A stretch of 10,661 nucleotides of DNA from an uncultured Lysobacterales bacterium. Its GTDB lineage: Bacteria > Pseudomonadota > Gammaproteobacteria > Xanthomonadales > SZUA-36. The stretch is taken from positions 1-10,661 of the forward strand of contig CALJWY010000248.1 in the NCBI GenBank assembly GCA_937974465.1, written 5' to 3'. A program made the position numbers and the translations under genes. This document shows positions 6,974 through 10,661 of the stretch, one piece after another. The notes under the pieces were generated by a model. That model was not told where the DNA came from, did not search any database, and saw only the letters and a program-made list of their open reading frames with translations. Each line of letters opens with the position of its first letter. The stretch's first letter is position 1.

Positions 6974-8251
6974 ATGGCATCAATCAATAAACTCAGTCTT
7001 AGCGCAAAAATCTTTATTGCCATGATACTCGGCGCCATTGCCGGATTGGCGCTCAATATCGCCGGCAATCCGGAATGGTCTCAGATTTGGCTGATTGACG
7101 GGGTCTTCAAGGTTGTCGGGCAGATTTTTATCAGTCTCTTGAAAATGCTGGTGGTGCCGCTGGTATTTGTTTCCCTGGTTTGCGGGTCCAGTTCGTTGTC
7201 TGACCCGAAAATGCTGGGCAGAGTAGGTGGCAAAACCATCGGCCTATACCTGCTCACGACCGCCATTGCCGTATGCCTGGCCCTTTCATCCGCCATTATC
7301 TTCAAGCCAGGGGTTGGTGCCCAGCCCATCTCAAAAGTCGATACGCAAATTGCCGAGGCGACGCCTTTTACACAGGTACTGATAGACATGGTTCCAACCA
7401 ACCCTGTCGCCGCCATGGCTGACGGGCAGATGCTTCCAATAATCTTTTTTGCCGTGCTGCTGGGAATTTCCATCACTCTGAGTAAAGAGGTTGGGGTGCG
7501 TGTTGCGAGTTGGTTCAACGATATGAATGCCATCATCATGAAGCTGGTTACCCTGGTGATGGGATTTGCGCCCTACGGTGTTTTCTCATTGATCGCCATC
7601 CTCGCCGCCACCAGCAGCGCTGACAGTTTCCTGGCTTTGGGAAAATATGTCGGACTGGTTTTTGCGGTACTGTTCATACACGCTTTGGTGGTCTATCCAA
7701 TCCTGTTCTCGATGTTGGCGCGCTTAAGCCCCATGAAGTTCCTGTTCAAGCTAAGGGCCGCCGTGCTGTTCGCCTTTTCAACGGCGTCCAGCAACGCCAC
7801 CATTCCCGTAACTCTGGAAACGGTTGAAAAAAGAATTGGTGTCAGCAACAAGGTTGCCTCGTTCACCATTCCCCTGGGTGCAACCATCAATATGGATGGC
7901 ACGGCGATCATGCAGGGAATTGCAACCGGCTTTATTGCCCAGTATTACGGTATTGACCTGTCAATGAGCCAGTACCTGATGGTGGTGGTCATGGTAATAC
8001 TTGCTTCCATTGGAACTGCGGGCGTTCCCAGTGTGGGCCTGGTCGTATTGGCCGGCGTGCTAACCCAGGTTGGTTTGCCCGCTGAAGGGATCGCCTTGAT
8101 ACTGGGTGTTGACCGGTTACTGGACATGACCCGTACGGTTGTGAATATAACCGGAGATTCCATGGTTACGACCGTCGTGGCCAAATCTGAGGGTGAGCTT
8201 GACCTTGATATCTTTGATGATCCCAAGGCCGGTGTTATCTATGACCGTTAA
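6974..8251 (+). CDS. DAACS-family dicarboxylate/amino acid:cation symporter
   Basis: This inner-membrane secondary transporter takes up acidic amino acids or C4-dicarboxylates with sodium ions or protons, by the elevator mechanism known from GltPh. The 425 residues are almost entirely hydrophobic. Key elements in order: hairpin HP1 with STASSNATIPVT (269-280), NMDGT in helix 7 (306-310), HP2 with ASIGTAGVPSVG (344-355), and helix 8 with DMTRTVVNITGD (384-395). By alignment with GltPh, D384, R387, N391 and D395 match D394, R397, N401 and D405; the retained arginine favours an acidic substrate. GltPh has glycine where T386 lies here, and no arginine precedes the HP1 serines. ATG at 6974 is six bases from a GGA-type site. 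The gene stands alone. GltP-like versus DctA-like function cannot be decided from sequence. Confidence 0.94.
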   Translation: MASINKLSLSAKIFIAMILGAIAGLALNIAGNPEWSQIWLIDGVFKVVGQIFISLLKMLVVPLVFVSLVCGSSSLSDPKMLGRVGGKTIGLYLLTTAIAVCLALSSAIIFKPGVGAQPISKVDTQIAEATPFTQVLIDMVPTNPVAAMADGQMLPIIFFAVLLGISITLSKEVGVRVASWFNDMNAIIMKLVTLVMGFAPYGVFSLIAILAATSSADSFLALGKYVGLVFAVLFIHALVVYPILFSMLARLSPMKFLFKLRAAVLFAFSTASSNATIPVTLETVEKRIGVSNKVASFTIPLGATINMDGTAIMQGIATGFIAQYYGIDLSMSQYLMVVVMVILASIGTAGVPSVGLVVLAGVLTQVGLPAEGIALILGVDRLLDMTRTVVNITGDSMVTTVVAKSEGELDLDIFDDPKAGVIYDR

Positions 8252-8512
8252 CCCTGCGTTCGCGGCATACCGTTCGTACCCCAGGGCACCTTCTCGACCA
8301 GTTTCTGGTCTCACCTTGTCCTGAACATAAAAAAAGCCCCGGCCATATGGTCGGGGCTTGAAATGGTGTATCGCATAAGGCATAGAAGTGTGGGGACTGC
8401 CTGTCATGAGACGCGACACACCAGGCACAGTCAACTTGCATGCAAAGCATACCCTTCGGAGGTTAAAAAGATGTAAATCTATCGTTGGTAATTTGTGATT
8501 TTACCGACTTTA
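8252..8512. other. convergent intergenic region with four stem-loops and no gene
   Basis: No credible gene lies in these 261 bases. Besides the terminator at 8334-8359 there are: GACCAG-TTT-CTGGTC (8296-8310), 44 bases after the symporter stop; a hairpin pairing GACTG/CCTG (8395-8403) with CAGG/CAGTC (8422-8432) with a two-base bulge; and an 8-bp stem GTTGGTAA/TTACCGAC (8484-8491, 8501-8508), U-G pair included on the plus strand, followed by TTTATTA. The last could serve as a weak plus-strand terminator. A ribosome site GGAGG (8458-8462) precedes ATG-TAA (8471-8476), a start directly followed by a stop. Confidence 0.5.
8334..8359 (-). terminator. Rho-independent terminator downstream of mnmG
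   Basis: AAGCCCCGGCC (8334-8344) and GGTCGGGGCTT (8349-8359) form an 11-bp stem with an ATAT loop. Read on the minus strand, the stem is followed by a run of T from the A-tract at 8329-8335, the canonical pattern for ending the mnmG transcript about 150 bases after its stop. On the minus strand one pair is C-A; on the plus strand the same pair is G-U, but no T-tract follows, so stopping of the symporter transcript here would be weaker. Confidence 0.8.
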
Positions 8513-10393
8513 TTATGCAACCTGTCTTCCGCCCTGATGACGCTTTAAAAATATCAGCAACAAGGATATCGCAGCGGGCGTCATACCGGGTATCCGCAAC
8601 GCCTGGCCAACGCTTTCAGGACGGGCTTTGCAGAGTTTTTCGCTCAATTCTGCAGACAGGCCATGCACCTTTGAGTAGTCAAAATCTTTCGGAATCAAGG
8701 TTTGTTCATTGCGCTGGTTTTTTTCAACCTCACCGGCCTGGCGGACCAGGTAGCCTGCGTAACGTACCTGTATATCGACCTGCTCTGCTACTTTATTGTC
8801 ACTGCTTCCAGGGCCGAGCCCTTCGACCTGCATCAGGTCTGAGTAGCTGATTTCTGGCCGTTTGAGCAAATCAAGTGCCTTTGCCTCCTTGCTGAGTCCG
8901 ATACCCAGTTCTTTCTTGAGTGATTGACCCATTGAGTTATCCGGTGTTACCCAAATGGCCCCCAATCTTGACTGCTCAGCTTCAATGGCTGCTTTTTTGA
9001 TTTCATATGTCTGCCAGCGATCATCACCGACAAGCCCGAGCCGGCGGCCGGATTCGGTCAATCGCAAATCTGCATTGTCTTCGCGCAGCTGCAGACGGTA
9101 CTCGGCCCGGCTGGTGAACATCCGGTAAGGCTCACGTGTTCCCTGTGTGATCAGATCATCGATGAGGACACCAATATAGGCCTCGTCCCTGCGCGGGGTC
9201 CACGCCTCCTCACCACGGGTAGCCCGCGCTGCGTTGATGCCGGCAACCAGGCCCTGTGCAGCAGCCTCTTCATATCCGGTGGTGCCATTGATCTGCCCCG
9301 CAAAATAAAGACCTTTAACCGGCTTGGTCTCAAGACTGGCATTCAAGCCACGGGGGTCAAAGAAATCATATTCAATGGCATAACCCGGCCTGGTTATATG
9401 CGCTTTCTCAAAACCGGCAATACTGCGTACAAAATCAACCTGGACATCAAAAGGCAAACTAGTGGATATGCCGTTTGGATAGAGTTCCCTGGTATGCAGC
9501 CCCTCCGGCTCCACGAAAATCTGGTGGCTGTCGCGCTCAGCAAATCGCACCACCTTGTCTTCAATCGATGGGCAGTAACGTGGTCCCACGCCATCGATGT
9601 TGCCCGAATACATCGGTGAACGGTGTAGTCCTGCGCGGATGATTGCATGGGTTTTGTCGGACGTATGGGTAATCCAGCAGTTCACCTGCTGCGGATGGTC
9701 TTGTGGTGCCCCCATAAATGAAAACACCGGCCTCGGCGAGTCGCCGGGCTGTTCTTTCAGGTTTGTAAAATCAACGCTTTTACCATCGATTCGCGGTGGC
9801 GTCCCCGTTTTCAAACGACCCACTTCAAAAGGTAGCTCGCGTAATCGTTCTGCCAGCACGATTGACGGCGGGTCGCCCGCCCGGCCACCTGCGCTCTGGG
9901 CTTCACCCATGTGAATTTTACCGCCCAGAAACGTACCGGTTGTCAATACAACGGCCGGCGCATAAAAAACCTGGCCGATACTGGTGCGACAACCCGTCAC
10001 CTTGTCACCCTCAAGTATCAGATCATCAACAGCCTGTTGAAAAACACTCAAACATGTTTGGTTCTCAACCACGCGGCGTATGTACGCACGGTAAAGATTA
10101 CGGTCACACTGCGCGCGGGTGGCCCGCACTGCGGGGCCCTTTGATGAATTCAAGGTGCGAAACTGAATGCCCGCTTCATCAGCAGCCCGCGCCATCACGC
10201 CGCCCAGGGCTTCAATTTCCTTGACCAAATGACCTTTACCAATACCGCCGATTGCCGGATTACAGCTCATTTGACCAATGGTCTCGATGCTGTGTGTAAG
10301 CAATAAGGTCGAGGCGCCACTGCGCGCCGCCGCAAGAGCCGCTTCGGTCCCGGCATGACCTCCACCGATCACAATTACATCAAATGTATTCAT
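8513..10393 (-). CDS. mnmG: tRNA uridine-5-carboxymethylaminomethyl modification enzyme MnmG (GidA)
   Basis: MnmG is the FAD-dependent partner of the GTPase MnmE. Together they build the (carboxymethyl)aminomethyl group on the wobble uridine of several tRNAs, using a folate one-carbon donor. At 626 residues it matches E. coli MnmG (629). The FAD motif GGGHAG is at 10-15, SCNPAIGGIGKGH at 43-55, the first family signature GPRYCPSIEDKVVRF at 270-284 (with Cys274) and the second, AGQINGTTGYEEAAAQG, at 365-381. The C-terminal helical domain that contacts MnmE and tRNA is complete. ATG at 10393 has a modest GAGAAG ribosome site. TACAAT (10454-10449, minus) is a possible -10, about 55 bases upstream. 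Neither mnmE nor rsmG-parA-parB adjoins it here, although those are frequent neighbours; downstream it ends at a terminator and faces the symporter. Confidence 0.98.
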   Translation of the reverse strand: MNTFDVIVIGGGHAGTEAALAAARSGASTLLLTHSIETIGQMSCNPAIGGIGKGHLVKEIEALGGVMARAADEAGIQFRTLNSSKGPAVRATRAQCDRNLYRAYIRRVVENQTCLSVFQQAVDDLILEGDKVTGCRTSIGQVFYAPAVVLTTGTFLGGKIHMGEAQSAGGRAGDPPSIVLAERLRELPFEVGRLKTGTPPRIDGKSVDFTNLKEQPGDSPRPVFSFMGAPQDHPQQVNCWITHTSDKTHAIIRAGLHRSPMYSGNIDGVGPRYCPSIEDKVVRFAERDSHQIFVEPEGLHTRELYPNGISTSLPFDVQVDFVRSIAGFEKAHITRPGYAIEYDFFDPRGLNASLETKPVKGLYFAGQINGTTGYEEAAAQGLVAGINAARATRGEEAWTPRRDEAYIGVLIDDLITQGTREPYRMFTSRAEYRLQLREDNADLRLTESGRRLGLVGDDRWQTYEIKKAAIEAEQSRLGAIWVTPDNSMGQSLKKELGIGLSKEAKALDLLKRPEISYSDLMQVEGLGPGSSDNKVAEQVDIQVRYAGYLVRQAGEVEKNQRNEQTLIPKDFDYSKVHGLSAELSEKLCKARPESVGQALRIPGMTPAAISLLLIFLKRHQGGRQVA

Positions 10394-10480
10394 CTACTTC
10401 TCAATTACGCATTGACCAGGACGGCCCATAAGCCGTCAGGAATCGCGCATTGTACTGAAAATCAAGGGAAAGTGTAGTAT
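10394..10480. promoter_or_regulatory. mnmG leader region
   Basis: This holds the candidate -10 TACAAT (10454-10449, minus strand) without a clear -35, and a 6-bp inverted repeat GACGGC (10420-10425) and GCCGTC (10432-10437) with a six-base loop. The hairpin would fall in the mnmG 5' untranslated RNA, about 27 bases from the start codon. It has no T-tract, so it is not an obvious terminator of an upstream gene. Its function is unknown and may be none. Confidence 0.3.
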
Positions 10481-10661
10481 TCACTCGCTGTTTTGCAATT
10501 CTTTGGCCAGTGCCGGAGGCCATTTTACAAAAACATGATCCTGACCAACGTCCTTCCAGGCCGCCCGGTTATAGATGATCTACTGTAGTCCGCGCCGCCT
10601 GCTGCTTGTTACCCAAGTAACCCCCTAATCACGTCGCTGGCGGCGGGATGATTTATTGCTT
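10481..10661 (-). pseudogene. coding-looking remnants in different frames; unrecognised, possibly a decayed gene
   Basis: Read on the minus strand, no frame stays open, yet three consecutive pieces look protein-like. From the right edge to about 10623, one frame gives INHPAASDVIRG before a stop. From 10628 to 10569 another frame gives GYLGNKQQAARTTVDHL and a stop. From 10579 to 10481 the third frame gives YNRAAWKDVGQDHVFVKWPP and then ALAKELQNSE with a stop. Dropping one G of the run at 10621-10625 would join the first two. I do not recognise the family; a tyrosine-recombinase tail is only a loose resemblance. Equally, the pieces may be chance and the region a non-coding structured sequence (see the nested repeat). 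Low confidence. Confidence 0.25.
10593..10645. repeat. nested GC-rich inverted repeat
   Basis: Outer arms CGCCGCC (10593-10599) and GGCGGCG (10639-10645) pair perfectly over 7 bp. Inside them a hairpin GTTAC-CCAA-GTAAC (10608-10621) pairs over 5 bp with a four-base loop. Together they could fold as a long interrupted stem in RNA or mark the end of a small element. No direct repeats at its borders are visible, and the right side is near the window edge. Confidence 0.35.

Noticed and set aside
8235..8450. Short minus-strand open frame downstream of mnmG
   Set aside because: It runs through the mnmG terminator hairpin and into the end of the symporter gene, is rich in Cys and Arg without pattern, and has a poor ribosome site.
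10481..10579. The C-terminus of MnmE, the expected upstream neighbour of mnmG
   Set aside because: MnmE ends in a conserved F-C-I-G-K motif; the piece here ends ALAKELQNSE and does not resemble it.
1..10661. tRNA genes, rRNA, CRISPR repeats, riboswitches, insertion sequences
   Set aside because: I scanned by eye for T-loop motifs, regularly spaced direct repeats and transposase motifs on both strands and saw none convincing. A covariance-model search would settle this.

Overview
This window looks like ordinary chromosome of a proteobacterium, most likely a gammaproteobacterium. Supporting this are a bona fide glutaminyl-tRNA synthetase, a full-length MnmG, a LemA plus M48 peptidase pair and an RND efflux pump; GlnRS is largely a beta/gammaproteobacterial enzyme among bacteria. 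Genus cannot be fixed from the sequence. There is no intact mobile element, CRISPR array, tRNA or rRNA.

Layout: (1) Positions 1-719, minus strand, hold the N-terminal ~240 residues of an RND efflux permease that runs off the left edge. (2) A divergent intergenic region (720-883) carries two inverted repeats that could be operators; it separates the pump from a plus-strand GMC-family FAD oxidoreductase (884-2458). (3) The GMC gene converges, with a bulged hairpin between them, on a minus-strand pair: lemA (5107-4523) followed by a large membrane M48 metalloprotease (4453-2525) with a ~320-residue C-terminal extension. A strong extended -10 element sits just upstream of lemA. (4) glnS (6856-5180, minus) lies upstream of lemA in the same direction and starts at TTG. 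(5) Divergent from glnS is a DAACS-family dicarboxylate/amino acid symporter (6974-8251, plus). (6) A 261-bp convergent intergenic region with several stem-loops, one with a T-tract on the minus strand, separates the symporter from mnmG (10393-8513, minus). (7) The right-hand 268 bp have no intact gene but contain short coding-looking pieces in different frames and a nested GC-rich inverted repeat, suggesting a decayed gene or an element boundary.

How the genes work together: LemA and the M48 peptidase are the only clear functional pair, both predicted at the inner membrane. glnS (Gln-tRNA charging) and mnmG (tRNA wobble uridine modification) are housekeeping translation genes. The pump, oxidoreductase and symporter are transport or catabolic functions whose substrates cannot be read from the sequence. 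mnmG is not flanked here by mnmE or by rsmG-parA-parB, its common partners in related bacteria.

I did not find a convincing undescribed system. The places most worth a second look are the C-terminal extension of the M48 peptidase, the two inverted repeats in the pump/oxidoreductase divergent region, and the broken coding remnants at the right edge.
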